Numbered from the stretch's first letter, positions 44,201 through 55,504 are shown. The stretch is 64,000 nt of DNA from UBA7672 sp030824255 (GCA_942493305.1 OW818686.1:3782001-3846000); one strand, 5' to 3'. Numbers and translations are program-made. The notes: generated by a model from the letters alone, not told the origin.

Positions 44201-45217
44201 TCAGAGCGGCGGCGTCCAGAGCACATCTGAAATCCGCCGCGCTCCGCTGGCCAGCATCACAAGCCGGTCGAAACCCAGCGCCACGCCGCTGGCGGATGGC
44301 ATATGCGACAGGGCGGCCAGAAAATCCGCGTCCAGCGGATAGCGCTCGCCATAGGTCGTCTGCTTCACGTCCATCTCGGCTTCAAACCGGCGGCGCTGCT
44401 CCACCGGATCGGTCAATTCGCCAAAGCCATTCGCCAACTCCACGCCACAGGCATAGAGCTCGAAACGCTCTGCAAAGCGCGGATCGTGCTCCAGAGGCCG
44501 CGCAAGCGCCGCTTCCTCGGTTGGATATTCACACAGCAGCGTCAACCGCCCCTGCCCCAGCTTCGGCTCGATATGCAGGACAAGGACGCGACTGAAGATG
44601 TCGGACCAGCTGTCATCCGGTCCAACGCGAACACCTTTCGCCTGAGCCGCGCGCGCCAGTGCCTCGCGATCCTCCAGCACGGACACAAGGTCGATCCCCG
44701 CATGCTGTGCAAATGCGTCAATCAGTGTGAGCCGCTCTGGCTCCTGCCCCGGATCGCAACTTTGCTCGCGCCATTTCAGAAGTGGCCGCTGCATCGCCTC
44801 GGTCGCCTCAAGGCAGACCCCGACCGCATCCTCCATCATTTGCTCCCACCCGACGCCCGCGCGATACCATTCCAGCATCGTGAACTCCGATGCGTGCAGC
44901 GGCCCCTCCTCGCGGTTCCGGTAAACGCGGGCGTAGTCGAAGATCCGGGTCTCACCCGCCGCCAGCAGCTTCTTGCATGCGAACTCGGGCGAGGTGTGCA
45001 GGTAAAGCGGTCGGGTCGTTCCGTTCTCGTCCACGCGCTGGGTCGCGAAAGCGTGCAGGTGGGCCTCATTGCCCGGTGAAACCTGCAGCGCTCCACATTC
45101 CACCTCGGTAAAGCCCCGACCCTCGAACCAGCCGCGAACCGCCCGTCGTATGCGACCTCTCGCCTCCAGGAAGGGCTTCCTGTCGGCGTGCGTTTCAGGG
45201 TTCCACCAAGGGGTCAT
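44201..45217 (-). CDS. epmA: EF-P lysyltransferase EpmA (PoxA/GenX-like)
   Basis: 338 residues from the ATG at 45217; the longer open frame to 45565 does not resemble the family. It is a class II lysyl-tRNA synthetase catalytic domain without the anticodon-binding domain: FTEVECGALQVSPGNEAHLHAF, FACKKLLAAGETRIFDYARVYRN (motif 2) and ASGVALGFDRLVMLASGA (motif 3). It ligates beta-lysine to the conserved lysine of EF-P. Substrate-maker epmB and target efp are neighbours. Confidence 0.92.
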   Translation of the reverse strand: MTPWWNPETHADRKPFLEARGRIRRAVRGWFEGRGFTEVECGALQVSPGNEAHLHAFATQRVDENGTTRPLYLHTSPEFACKKLLAAGETRIFDYARVYRNREEGPLHASEFTMLEWYRAGVGWEQMMEDAVGVCLEATEAMQRPLLKWREQSCDPGQEPERLTLIDAFAQHAGIDLVSVLEDREALARAAQAKGVRVGPDDSWSDIFSRVLVLHIEPKLGQGRLTLLCEYPTEEAALARPLEHDPRFAERFELYACGVELANGFGELTDPVEQRRRFEAEMDVKQTTYGERYPLDADFLAALSHMPSASGVALGFDRLVMLASGARRISDVLWTPPL

Positions 45218-45349
45218 TATTGCGGTCCAAAGGCCTGAGCCAGAACTCGTAGCGTTTTTCGGCGCAGTGGTCAGCGGCGCGAATTCCCTTCCCGTTTTAA
45301 CTTGGGCTTGGCTATCCCAGATCACACTCGACCCCCTAAGGGGACGGCG

Positions 45350-45697
45350 ATGGGCCTTTTTGCGTTTGTTGGGGTAACAGCCCTGCTGGCCTGCGCCGTG
45401 ATCGCGGCAGTCGCGATGCGGGTTGTGCGAATTCGGCGGCTGGGGGGCGTTATCGAATGGATCGCCACAATCGCCGGGATGCTGTTCATCCTGCCCTTTG
45501 TCGGCATTGTTGCTTTCGCATTGTTCCAATGCCCGCCCTACGCCTGCACGGGCATTCAAGGGCATATCTGGGTGGGGCCGATGTTCGCATTGCCCCTTGG
45601 CTGGATCGGAATCGTCTTCCTGGGCCTCGTCTATCTGGCAGGCGAGCCTCGGTCTCGATCGACAAAGACGGGCTCTTCCGACGGTTCGGAGGCGTGA
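45350..45697 (+). CDS. Small membrane protein
   Basis: 115 residues from the ATG at 45350, with AGGGGA upstream. Three hydrophobic segments (AFVGVTALLACAVIAAVAM, WIATIAGMLFILPFVGIVAFALF, MFALPLGWIGIVFLGLVYLA) and a Ser-rich tail. It lies between divergent epmA and efp. No family recognised. Confidence 0.6.
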   Translation: MGLFAFVGVTALLACAVIAAVAMRVVRIRRLGGVIEWIATIAGMLFILPFVGIVAFALFQCPPYACTGIQGHIWVGPMFALPLGWIGIVFLGLVYLAGEPRSRSTKTGSSDGSEA

Positions 45698-45829
45698 ATC
45701 AGGCCCCGAAAAGCCGCATAAAGCCGGGCTTGGCCGCTGGGGCGGGGCATTGTATGACCGCGCCGCTTCAACAGTTTCCGATCGGCCGAGCCATACTCCG
45801 CCGCCGGCTCAAATACAAAGGCGTATCCA

Positions 45830-46402
45830 GTGGCCAAAGTCATCGCCAGCGACGTCCGCAAGGGCAACGTTCTCGAGCAGGAGGACGGCCAGCTCTACAC
45901 CGTCCTCAAGGCTGAAACCTATCGCCCGGGCAAGGGCACGCCGACCGCCACGATCGACATGCGCCGCATCTCTGACGGCGTGAAAGTGGTCGAAACCTTC
46001 AAGACCACCGATCAGCTGAACCTGGCGTTTGTCGAGGAAGTGAAACACCAGTTCCTCTTCAAGGACGGCGAACTCTACGTGTTCATGAACCCGACCAGCT
46101 ATGAGCAGGTCATGGTGCCGGCCGCCATGCTTGGCGACGACGCATCCTATCTCGGCGAGAACATGGACTGCGACCTGCTGATGTTCGACGGCAGGCCCGT
46201 GGCGATCAAGCTCCCCCAGCGCGTGACGCTCGAGATCGTCGAGACCGAGCCGGTTGTGAAAGGTCAGACAGCGTCCGGCTCTTACAAACCGGCCAAGATG
46301 TCCAACGGCATCCGCGTCATGGTCCCGCCGCACATCGGCACGGGCACCCGGATCATCGTCAACACCGAAGACGGCGCATACGTCGAGCGCGCCAAGGACT
46401 GA
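45830..46402 (+). CDS. efp: Elongation factor P
   Basis: 190 residues from a GTG at 45830 (MAKVIASDVRKGNVLEQEDG). Domain I carries the loop RPGKGTPTA with the modified lysine K35; domains II and III follow and end GTRIIVNTEDGAYVERAKD. EF-P relieves stalling at polyproline stretches. The PGKG loop and nearby epmA and epmB support beta-lysylation. A strong terminator follows. Confidence 0.97.
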   Translation: MAKVIASDVRKGNVLEQEDGQLYTVLKAETYRPGKGTPTATIDMRRISDGVKVVETFKTTDQLNLAFVEEVKHQFLFKDGELYVFMNPTSYEQVMVPAAMLGDDASYLGENMDCDLLMFDGRPVAIKLPQRVTLEIVETEPVVKGQTASGSYKPAKMSNGIRVMVPPHIGTGTRIIVNTEDGAYVERAKD

Positions 46403-46426
46403 TCGTCCAATACATCCCGATCAATA

Positions 46427-46458
46427 AAAACATCCCGGCCGCAAGGCCGGGATGTTTT
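46427..46458. terminator. Bidirectional terminator between efp and cysK
   Basis: A perfect 14-bp inverted repeat (AAAACATCCCGGCC / GGCCGGGATGTTTT) with a GCAA loop. T runs on both strands serve both convergent genes. Confidence 0.92.
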
Positions 46459-46480
46459 GCTTTTGCCTTTGCCTATCCCG

Positions 46481-47530
46481 TTAAGCGGCCTGCACCGGGT
46501 GCGCGTACGGGGTGGACTTCACGATCTCCATTTCGTCCGCCGTCATCTCGGCGGGCACGTTGGCGAACAGCGGCGTTGAGAGATAGCGCTCGCCCGTATC
46601 CGGCAGCATTGCGAGAATGTTGGCGCCCTTGTGCGCTGTCTTCGCCACCTCCAGCGCCGCGGCAAATGTCGCGCCAGAGGTGATGCCGCAGAAGATGCCT
46701 TCCTTCTGCGCCAGCTCCTGGCTGCACTTCATCGCATCCGGGTTCGACACCAGCAGGATCTTGTGCACGCGAGACAGGTCCACTTCGCCCGTCAGCTTGG
46801 GAATGAAGTCCGGAGACCAGCCTTGCATCGGGTGCGGCTTCCAGGCCGGGTGCCCTGCCGCCGCCGTGCCATCCGGATTGCGCGATTGCGACTGCCCGCT
46901 CGAGAGCATTGGCGCATCCGCCGGTTCGCACACGACGATCTTGGTGCGTGGGCTCTCCCGCGCCAACACACGCGATACGCCATTCAGCGTGCCGCCCGTA
47001 CCAAAACCCGACACAAAGTAATCCAGCCCGATGTCCTTGAAGTCCGCGACAATCTCCGGTCCGGTGGTCTTCTCGTGATAGGCCGGGTTAGCCTCGTTCT
47101 CGAACTGGCGCGTCATGAACCAGCCATGCGCCTTGGCAAGCTCTATCGTCTTGTTGATGGCGCCGGTGGCCCGCAAAGCTGCGGGCGTCAGCAACACCTT
47201 GGCGCCGAGGAATCGCATCAGCTTGCGGCGCTCGACCGAAAAGCTCTCCGGCATCACGATCACCAGCGGATAGCCCTTCGCGGCGCACACCATGGCCAGG
47301 CCAATGCCGGTATTGCCTGATGTCATCTCCACGACCGTCTGGCCGGGTTTCAGATCGCCGGACTGCTCGGCTGCTTCGATGACGCCCAGGGCAAGCCTGT
47401 CCTTGACGGAACCAAGCGGATTGAAGGCTTCCACCTTCACCCAGAGGTTCACACCTTCCGGGCCAAGCCGGTTGACGCGCACCACTGGCGTACGTCCCAC
47501 TGTTTCGATGATGCTGTTGTAGCGGGCCAT
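46481..47530 (-). CDS. cysK: Cysteine synthase A
   Basis: 349 residues, PLP enzyme making cysteine from O-acetylserine and sulphide. PLP lysine K43 sits in FNPLGSVKDRLA; substrate loop TSGNTGIGLAM; phosphate loop GFGTGGTLNG. It is longer than the usual 310-320 because of an insertion after about residue 213 (GQSQSRNPDGTAAAGHPAWK) ahead of the GWSPDFIPKL motif. Convergent with efp across the shared terminator. Confidence 0.93.
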   Translation of the reverse strand: MARYNSIIETVGRTPVVRVNRLGPEGVNLWVKVEAFNPLGSVKDRLALGVIEAAEQSGDLKPGQTVVEMTSGNTGIGLAMVCAAKGYPLVIVMPESFSVERRKLMRFLGAKVLLTPAALRATGAINKTIELAKAHGWFMTRQFENEANPAYHEKTTGPEIVADFKDIGLDYFVSGFGTGGTLNGVSRVLARESPRTKIVVCEPADAPMLSSGQSQSRNPDGTAAAGHPAWKPHPMQGWSPDFIPKLTGEVDLSRVHKILLVSNPDAMKCSQELAQKEGIFCGITSGATFAAALEVAKTAHKGANILAMLPDTGERYLSTPLFANVPAEMTADEMEIVKSTPYAHPVQAA

Positions 47531-47694
47531 GGGATGGGTCCTTGTTGTTATGACCAGAAGCTACTGCGCCGCCGCGCCATGGCAACTGAAGATAGATCGG
47601 CCCCTTCGCGAACAATTCTAGGCCGATAAGGCCTGACAACCGCAAAATGAGGCCCGGACTGGCCATGAATCGGCCAACCTGCCAGACTCGCCCC

Positions 47695-49068
<1,374 letters not shown>

Positions 49069-49083
49069 GTAGAGGGTCGGACG

Positions 49084-49629
49084 ATGCCCCCCTGGGTCTT
49101 CGATGTCGTTATTGTCGCCGTGATTCTGCTGTCGGCCGTCATGTCGGTCGGGCGCGGCGTGATTCGCGAGACGTTTTCGCTGCTCGCCTTCTTCATCGGG
49201 GGCGTTTCCGCCTTCATCTGCATCAGCCTTTTTCAGCAACCACTGAAAAATTTGATCTCGCCGACTGAGCCTTCCGTGGCCCCGGCCGTGATCCTTTTCC
49301 TTGCCGGCTTCCTTGTCGCCTACGTCCTCGCAGCCTTCCTGGGCGCTCGCCTTTCGCGGCTTTTCAACGAAAACCCCGAGATTGGCTGGGGGGATCGCAT
49401 GGCTGGGGCCCTGCTGGGCGTCCTCAAGGGGGCGGGGGCATGCGTCCTTTTTGTCGTGCTTCTGCACCAGGTCATCCGGCCCGGCGAGGAGCCTCCGGAG
49501 ATTGCCAAGAGCCAGACCTATCCGGTACTGGACACCGCGGCCGGCTGGCTTGGCGGTGGACTGACTGGTGTGATCGAACTCTTCACCGGTCCGGCCGACG
49601 CCACGACAGTCGAACGAACGCCCCAGTAA
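49084..49629 (+). CDS. cvpA: CvpA family membrane protein
   Basis: 181 residues with four hydrophobic segments. The N-terminus (FDVVIVAVILLSAVMSVGRGVIRETFSLLAFF) and GWGDRMAGALLGVLKGAGACVL are CvpA motifs. It is needed for colicin V production in E. coli, more broadly for envelope homeostasis. It lies 15 bp after radA and just before purF, the widespread cvpA-purF pairing. Confidence 0.9.
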   Translation: MPPWVFDVVIVAVILLSAVMSVGRGVIRETFSLLAFFIGGVSAFICISLFQQPLKNLISPTEPSVAPAVILFLAGFLVAYVLAAFLGARLSRLFNENPEIGWGDRMAGALLGVLKGAGACVLFVVLLHQVIRPGEEPPEIAKSQTYPVLDTAAGWLGGGLTGVIELFTGPADATTVERTPQ

Positions 49630-49648
49630 CCTCGCCCCGGAGGCAAGC

Positions 49649-51172
49649 TTGGCCAGTCCTGACCATCTCGACGACACGGTACAGGCCAGCTGGGGACATG
49701 ACTTCGACGATGACGACTTCCGCCCCGGCACAAAAGACGGGATGGGTCACAAATGCGGTGTGTTCGGCGTCTTCGGACGGGATGACGCAGCCATCCTCAC
49801 CGCCCTCGGCCTTCACGCCCTGCAGCATCGCGGACAGGAAGCCTGCGGGATCGTGACCTTCGACGGCAAGGGCGGCACGTTCAGGTCCGAGCGTCACATG
49901 GGCCTCGTCGGCGACAACTTCGCACATGACAGCGGCGCAATTTCCCGCCTGCCCGGCCGCGCAGCCATCGGCCACAACCGCTATTCGACGTCCGGCCGCG
50001 TCGTTATGCGCAACATTCAGCCGATCTACGCCGATCTCGCCCATGGCGGACTCGCCATCGCGCACAACGGCAACATCACCAACGCTCGCTCGATCCACCG
50101 CGAACTCGTGCACAACGGCGCCATCTTCCAGTCCACGATGGATACCGAAGTCGTCCTGCAGCTCACCGCCCGCTCGCGGCGCAACCGGATCGAAGACCGC
50201 TTCATCGATGCGCTGCGGCACCTTGAAGGCGGCTATGCCCTCATCGCGCTGACCAATGACAAGCTGATCGGCGCGCGCGACCCGTGGGGCCTGCGTCCGC
50301 TGGTGCTGGGCGAGATCGATGGCGCGCCCGTGCTATGCTCGGAAACCTGCGCACTCGACGCCATCGGCGCGAGCTTCGTGCGCAACATCGAGGCCGGCGA
50401 AGTCGTCGTGATCTCGAGGGATGGCGTGGAAAGCCTGACGCCATTCCCGAACGTGCGCTCGTCACCTTGCGTCTTCGAATATGTCTACTTCGCGCGCCCC
50501 GACAGCATCATGCATGGCCGCAGCGTCTACGAGACGCGCCAGAGCATGGGGCGCATTCTCGCGCGGGAAACGATGGTGGAGGCGGACCTGATCTGCCCCG
50601 TGCCGGACGGCGGCAACCCCGCAGCCCTCGGCTATGCCGAGGCATCCGGCATTCCCTTCGGCTTCGGCATCATTCGCAACCACTATGTCGGCCGCACCTT
50701 CATCCAGCCAACGCAGAGCGGACGCCAGCGTTCGATTTCGCGCAAGCATGCGCCGAACCGGCCGATCCTTGAGGGCAAGCGCGTGGTGCTGGTGGATGAC
50801 TCCATCGTACGCGGCAACACTTCGCAGCGCATCGTGCAGATGATCCGCGACGCCGGCGCTGCGGAAGTCCACTTCCGCGTTGCCTCCCCGCCTATCAAGC
50901 ACCCGGACTTCTACGGCATCGACATGCCATCCAAGGAAGAACTGATCGCTTCGTCCATGACGATCGACCAGATGAAACGGTACCTGAAGGTGGACAGCCT
51001 GGCTTTCATCTCGCTGACCGGCTTCTACGAGGCGCTGGGTGCGGGCAAGCGCAACGACGCGGCTCCGCAATTCGCCGACCACTGTTTTACCGGCGACTAC
51101 CCGACGAAGCTGCTCGACCGTGACCACGACATGGCGTCGAAGGAACAGCAGCTGTCCCTGCTGGATGACTAA
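49649..51172 (+). CDS. purF: Amidophosphoribosyltransferase
   Basis: 507 residues from a TTG at 49649, with GGAGG upstream. First committed step of purine synthesis: PRPP plus glutamine to phosphoribosylamine. The glutaminase nucleophile is the Cys of KCGVFGVFG (C36), so a short propeptide would be removed. The PRPP loop is VVLVDDSIVRGNTSQR. An ATG at 49742 would start just before the nucleophile, but the TTG has the better ribosome site. Confidence 0.95.
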   Translation: MASPDHLDDTVQASWGHDFDDDDFRPGTKDGMGHKCGVFGVFGRDDAAILTALGLHALQHRGQEACGIVTFDGKGGTFRSERHMGLVGDNFAHDSGAISRLPGRAAIGHNRYSTSGRVVMRNIQPIYADLAHGGLAIAHNGNITNARSIHRELVHNGAIFQSTMDTEVVLQLTARSRRNRIEDRFIDALRHLEGGYALIALTNDKLIGARDPWGLRPLVLGEIDGAPVLCSETCALDAIGASFVRNIEAGEVVVISRDGVESLTPFPNVRSSPCVFEYVYFARPDSIMHGRSVYETRQSMGRILARETMVEADLICPVPDGGNPAALGYAEASGIPFGFGIIRNHYVGRTFIQPTQSGRQRSISRKHAPNRPILEGKRVVLVDDSIVRGNTSQRIVQMIRDAGAAEVHFRVASPPIKHPDFYGIDMPSKEELIASSMTIDQMKRYLKVDSLAFISLTGFYEALGAGKRNDAAPQFADHCFTGDYPTKLLDRDHDMASKEQQLSLLDD

Positions 51173-51323
51173 GGCAGGGCAACCGCCCGACTGGCCTGAA
51201 CGCGGCAGTCATTCCGGAACCAGCCGTAGCTAGCCCGGAGGTCCTTTCAGGGCCGCCCGAATGAAGACTGGCTCCCGGATCAGCCCCATGGCCTCCGGCC
51301 CAATTCCGCGCTAATCCGCCGCC

Positions 51324-52040
51324 ATGACAAACCAACGGATCATCCTTGTCACCGGCGCCTCCAAGGGCATTGGCCGCGCCGCTGCACTGGAGCTGGCCAA
51401 GGCCGGCAACCATGTTGTCGCCGCCGCCAGGTCGGAAAAGGCGCTCACCAAGCTGGACGACGAAATCCTCGCCGCCACAGGCAAGAACGCCACGCTGATC
51501 CCGATGGACATGCGCGACATGAACAGCATCGACCGCCTCGCCGGCGCGCTGCTGGAGCGCTTCGGCCGGCTCGACGGCCTGTTTGGCAATGCCGGCGTGC
51601 TGGGCACGCTGGGGCCGCTGGAGACGATCTCACCATCGGCCTTCCAGGAAACGCTGGACGTGAATTTCACGGCCAACTGGCGCCTGATCCGCGCCGTACA
51701 CCCGCTGCTGCGGATGAGCGATGCGGGCCGCGCGGTATTCGTCACGTCGGGCGTCGTGCCGCGTCCGCGCGCATTCTGGGGCGTCTATGCGGCGACCAAG
51801 GCTGCGCTTGAGACCATGATCGCCTGCTATGCCGACGAAACCGAAAATACGCCTATCCGCGTGAACCTGTTCGACCCAGGAGCCGTGCGCACCGAGATGC
51901 GCTTCAAGGCCATGCCGGGCGAAGACCAGCTCACCCTGCCGACACCGCAGGAAGTCGCAGCGACCCTGCCGCCGTATTTCGAGCCGGATTTCACCCTGCA
52001 CGGCGAACGCCTGGTGTTTGCCAAGCGGGCAAAGGCGTAG
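51324..52040 (+). CDS. Short-chain dehydrogenase/reductase
   Basis: 238 residues. Rossmann motif VTGASKGIGRAAALELA, NAG in LFGNAGVLGTLGPLET, catalytic Ser in VTSGVVPR and the YAATK Tyr/Lys pair. Preference for NADP is likely, from the basic residue (AARSEK) after strand 2. Substrate unknown. No close operon partner. Confidence 0.92.
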   Translation: MTNQRIILVTGASKGIGRAAALELAKAGNHVVAAARSEKALTKLDDEILAATGKNATLIPMDMRDMNSIDRLAGALLERFGRLDGLFGNAGVLGTLGPLETISPSAFQETLDVNFTANWRLIRAVHPLLRMSDAGRAVFVTSGVVPRPRAFWGVYAATKAALETMIACYADETENTPIRVNLFDPGAVRTEMRFKAMPGEDQLTLPTPQEVAATLPPYFEPDFTLHGERLVFAKRAKA

Positions 52041-52055
52041 CGCAGGCAAGCCTTT

Positions 52056-52337
52056 CTATTTCTGAGCTGCCGCTTCATCCACGCAACGGAAGCGAATAGA
52101 GGCGCCATCCGGCCCGGTCACGAAGCCGGTTTCTGCAGTCTGGCCTCGCTCGCGGCAGAACATCTCCCCGTTGGCCATGCTCTCGCCGATCTTGGTAGTA
52201 TCCAGCGCGCCGTCAGGACCGCTGGATACCGACAACCGGTAGTAGCCGTCAGCATCCATTTCGAACGGCGAATCTGCAGGCCCGCTGGCGCAGGCTGTGA
52301 CCGCCAATGTGACCGTCGCAGCGATAAAGATCTTCAT
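52056..52337 (-). CDS. Small hypothetical lipoprotein
   Basis: 93 residues from the ATG at 52337. Signal with lipobox (MKIFIAATVTLAVTAC), then a small domain with two cysteines (MFCRERGQTAETG, RFRCVDEAAAQ). It lies 25 bp downstream of aspS. No family recognised. Confidence 0.7.
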   Translation of the reverse strand: MKIFIAATVTLAVTACASGPADSPFEMDADGYYRLSVSSGPDGALDTTKIGESMANGEMFCRERGQTAETGFVTGPDGASIRFRCVDEAAAQK

Positions 52338-52362
52338 GTCGCCCCCCTGATTACGTGCTCGA

Positions 52363-54153
52363 CTACGGCGCTTTCGGCTTCTCGTGAATCCTGATGCCCA
52401 GTTCACGCAGCTGTTTCAGCGACGCTTCGCTCGGCGCGTTCATAAGAAGATCCTGCGCCTGCTGGTTCATCGGGAACAGCGTGATCTCGCGCAGGTTCTG
52501 CACGCCACACACCAGCATCACGATGCGATCCACGCCCGCCGCCATGCCGCCGTGCGGCGGGGCGCCGAACTGAAACGCGCGGTACATGCCGCCGAACTGC
52601 GCTTCGACATCGGCCTTGGACAGGCCGGTGATCTCGAAGGCGCGCACCATCGTCTCTGGGCTCGCATTACGGATGGAGCCGGACGCGATCTCGAAGCCGT
52701 TGCAGACCATGTCGTACTGGAACGCTTTCAGCGTCAGCGGATCCTGGTCGCCGTTGAGGGCGTCGAGGCCGCCTTGCGGCATCGAGAACGGGTTGTGCGC
52801 GAAGTCGACGCGTTTCTCGTCTTCGTTCCATTCATAGAACGGGAAGTCGACGATCCAGCAGCAGGCGAACTGATCCGGCTGCGTGAGGTTGAGCTCCGTG
52901 CCGACGCGGTTACGCGCCTCGCCCGCGAACTTGTAGAACGCGGACGGCAGGCCAGCGGTGAAGAAGATGGCGTCGCCGACGGCGAGCCCGAACTGCTGGC
53001 GGATGGCTTCGGCGCGCTCGGGTCCGATGTTCTTGGCGACAGGACCCGCCCCGCCTTCTTCGCCTTCGCGCCAGAAGATGTAGGCGAGGCCCGGCTGGCC
53101 CTGCCCCTGCGCCCATGAATTCATCTTGTCGCAGAAAGCGCGGCTGCCGCCGCCCTTGGCCGGGATGCCCCAGATTTCGTGCTTAGCGTCTTTCTCGAGG
53201 ATGCCGGCGAAGACCTTGAAGCCCGAGCCGCGGAAATGCTCGGAGACGTTGTCCATCTCGATCGGGTTGCGCAGGTCCGGCTTGTCGGAGCCGTATTTGC
53301 GGATCGACGTGTCGTACGGGATGCGCGGGAATTTCTGGGTGACGGGTTTGCCGTTGCCGAATTCCTCGAACACGCCGCGGAGCACGGGCTCCATCGTGTC
53401 CCACACGTCTTCCTGCGTGACGAAGCTCATCTCCAGATCGAGCTGGTAGAATTCGCCCGGCAGACGGTCAGCGCGCGGGTCTTCATCGCGGAAGCATGGC
53501 GCGATCTGGAAATAGCGGTCGAAGCCCGCCACCATCAGGAGCTGCTTGTACTGCTGCGGCGCCTGCGGCAGCGCGAAGAACTTGCCCTGATGGATGCGGC
53601 TGGGGACGAGGAAGTCGCGCGCGCCCTCGGGCGAGGACGCGGTGAGGATCGGCGTCGAGTATTCGGTGAAGCCCGTATCGTGCATGCGCTGGCGCATCGA
53701 CGCGATGACTTTCGTCCGCGTCACGATGTTGGCGTGCAGCGTCTCGCGGCGCAGGTCGAGGAAGCGGTATTTCAGGCGCACGTCTTCGGGGTATTCCGGC
53801 TCGGCGAAGACGGGCAGCGGCAGTTCCTCGGCGACTTCGGAGAGGACGGTGAGGTCCTGCACCTTGAGGTCGATCTGGCCGGTGGCGAGCGTGGCGTTCA
53901 CCGTGTTGGCGTCACGCGCGACGACCTCGCCCGTGAGGCAGATAACCGACTCGACACGGATACGCTCAAGGCGCCCGAAATGGGGATTGGACGGCGTCAC
54001 CACGCACTGGGTGATGCCGTAATGGTCGCGCAGGTCGATGAACAGGAGGCCGCCGAGATCCCGCTTGCGGTGGACCCAGCCGGACAGCTTGACGGTATTC
54101 CCGACATGCTCCGCGCGCAGCTGGCCGCAGGTGTGCGTCCTGTAGGCATGCAT
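52363..54153 (-). CDS. aspS: Aspartyl-tRNA synthetase
   Basis: 596 residues, bacterial long form with the inserted GAD domain. N-terminal OB fold (GWVHRKRDLGGLLFIDLRDHYG); motif 2 CFRDEDPRADRLPGEFYQLD; motif 3 MAAGVDRIVMLVCG. Class II synthetase. Without asnS evidence, it may be non-discriminating and also charge tRNA-Asn, as in many alphaproteobacteria; that cannot be judged here. Confidence 0.97.
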   Translation of the reverse strand: MHAYRTHTCGQLRAEHVGNTVKLSGWVHRKRDLGGLLFIDLRDHYGITQCVVTPSNPHFGRLERIRVESVICLTGEVVARDANTVNATLATGQIDLKVQDLTVLSEVAEELPLPVFAEPEYPEDVRLKYRFLDLRRETLHANIVTRTKVIASMRQRMHDTGFTEYSTPILTASSPEGARDFLVPSRIHQGKFFALPQAPQQYKQLLMVAGFDRYFQIAPCFRDEDPRADRLPGEFYQLDLEMSFVTQEDVWDTMEPVLRGVFEEFGNGKPVTQKFPRIPYDTSIRKYGSDKPDLRNPIEMDNVSEHFRGSGFKVFAGILEKDAKHEIWGIPAKGGGSRAFCDKMNSWAQGQGQPGLAYIFWREGEEGGAGPVAKNIGPERAEAIRQQFGLAVGDAIFFTAGLPSAFYKFAGEARNRVGTELNLTQPDQFACCWIVDFPFYEWNEDEKRVDFAHNPFSMPQGGLDALNGDQDPLTLKAFQYDMVCNGFEIASGSIRNASPETMVRAFEITGLSKADVEAQFGGMYRAFQFGAPPHGGMAAGVDRIVMLVCGVQNLREITLFPMNQQAQDLLMNAPSEASLKQLRELGIRIHEKPKAP

Positions 54154-54300
54154 CGGGGCAAAACTCCTGCTTTTCCGCCAAAAACCGGGCGAAATGGGTT
54201 GCTTGAACGGGCGGACAAGCGCATGTCGCCGTCAACGTTGTCAATATCGCCCATATTCTGATTCTGTTCGGTTCTTGGGGGCTATCCGGGAGACGACCAC

Positions 54301-55473
54301 TTGACCGACGCGGATACGGGCGAAATCCGGCTGATCACCGATACGGCGGCGCTCGAAGCGGCCTGTGAGCGCCTCGGTCAGGACGATTTCCTGGCCGTGG
54401 ACACCGAATTCCACCGGGAATCGACCTATTGGCCGCAGGTCTGCCTGATCCAGGTGGCGTCCTCGGACTACGACGTCCTGATCGACCCGCTGGCTAAGGG
54501 GATCAACCTTTCCTCGCTCAACAAGCTGATGGCGGACCCGTCGCGGACCAAGGTGTTCCACGCGGCGCGGCAGGATCTCGAGATTTTCACGCGGCTTATC
54601 GGGCATGTGCCCGGCCCGGTGTTCGACACGCAGATCGCGGCGATGGCGTGCGGCCTCGGGGATTCGGTTTCCTACGAAAACCTGGTGGCGCGCGTGGTGC
54701 GCGGGACTGTCGACAAGTCGAGCCAGTTCACGGACTGGGCGCGTCGGCCGCTGACCGAGAAGCAGCTGCGCTATGCGCGCGGCGACGTCGTCTACCTGCG
54801 CGAGATCTACAAGATCCTCCGCGGCAAGCTGGAGAAGCAGGGCCGCATGGAGTGGATTGAGGACGAGCACGCCGCCCTGCTTGATCCGGAGAACTACGCC
54901 TTCAACCCGGAGACGGCGTGGAAGCGCCACAAGATCCGCAAGTACAAGGCCGATTATCTCGCCGTGCTGGCCAACGTTTCCGCCTGGCGCGAGCGGGTCT
55001 CACAAGAGAGCGACAAGCCCCGCCAGCGCATCCTGAAGGATGACGCCATCCAGGAGATCGCCCAGCAGAAGCCGCGCACCATCGAGGCGCTGGATCGTAT
55101 GCGCGCGGTGCAACAGGGCTTTGGCAAGTCTCGGTACGGTCAGGGATTGCTGCAAGCCATCAACGAAGCCTTGGATGATCCCACGCGCTACGCCCCCGTC
55201 CTGGAAGAGCCAGAGCGCTCGGGCCCGCCCCCCGGCGCGATGGTAGAGCTGCTGAAGGTCTTGCTGAAGCAGGTTTCAGACGACGCCGGCATCGCCACCC
55301 GCCTGATTGCCAATGCCGCAGACATCGAGGAGCTGGCCCGCGAGATCGAGCCGGATATCTCTGCGCTCAAGGGCTGGCGGCGCGATCTGTTCGGCGAGAA
55401 AGCCCTTAAACTCAAGACCGGCAAGCTGGCTCTCGCCGCCAGCCCAAAGGGTGTAAAGATCATCGAGCTGTAA
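54301..55473 (+). CDS. rnd: Ribonuclease D
   Basis: 390 residues from a TTG at 54301, with GGGAG upstream. DEDDy exonuclease domain: AVDTEFHRE (D, E), HAARQDLEIF (D) and LRYARGDVVYL (Y and D), then one or two HRDC domains (WRERVSQESDKPRQRILKDD). Trims the 3' ends of tRNA precursors. Divergent from aspS. The next gene begins 31 bp downstream. Confidence 0.94.
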   Translation: MTDADTGEIRLITDTAALEAACERLGQDDFLAVDTEFHRESTYWPQVCLIQVASSDYDVLIDPLAKGINLSSLNKLMADPSRTKVFHAARQDLEIFTRLIGHVPGPVFDTQIAAMACGLGDSVSYENLVARVVRGTVDKSSQFTDWARRPLTEKQLRYARGDVVYLREIYKILRGKLEKQGRMEWIEDEHAALLDPENYAFNPETAWKRHKIRKYKADYLAVLANVSAWRERVSQESDKPRQRILKDDAIQEIAQQKPRTIEALDRMRAVQQGFGKSRYGQGLLQAINEALDDPTRYAPVLEEPERSGPPPGAMVELLKVLLKQVSDDAGIATRLIANAADIEELAREIEPDISALKGWRRDLFGEKALKLKTGKLALAASPKGVKIIEL

Positions 55474-55504
55474 GCTTGGCGGAAACGAAGTCGCGGAGCG
55501 GAAG

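Noticed and set aside
44201..45565. Longer form of EpmA starting at 45565
   Set aside because: The extra 116 residues are antisense to the small membrane protein gene and low in family similarity. The ATG at 45217 gives the normal EpmA length.
53179..54261. Long plus-strand open frame opposite aspS
   Set aside because: Antisense to a complete aspartyl-tRNA synthetase with all class II motifs; no independent support.
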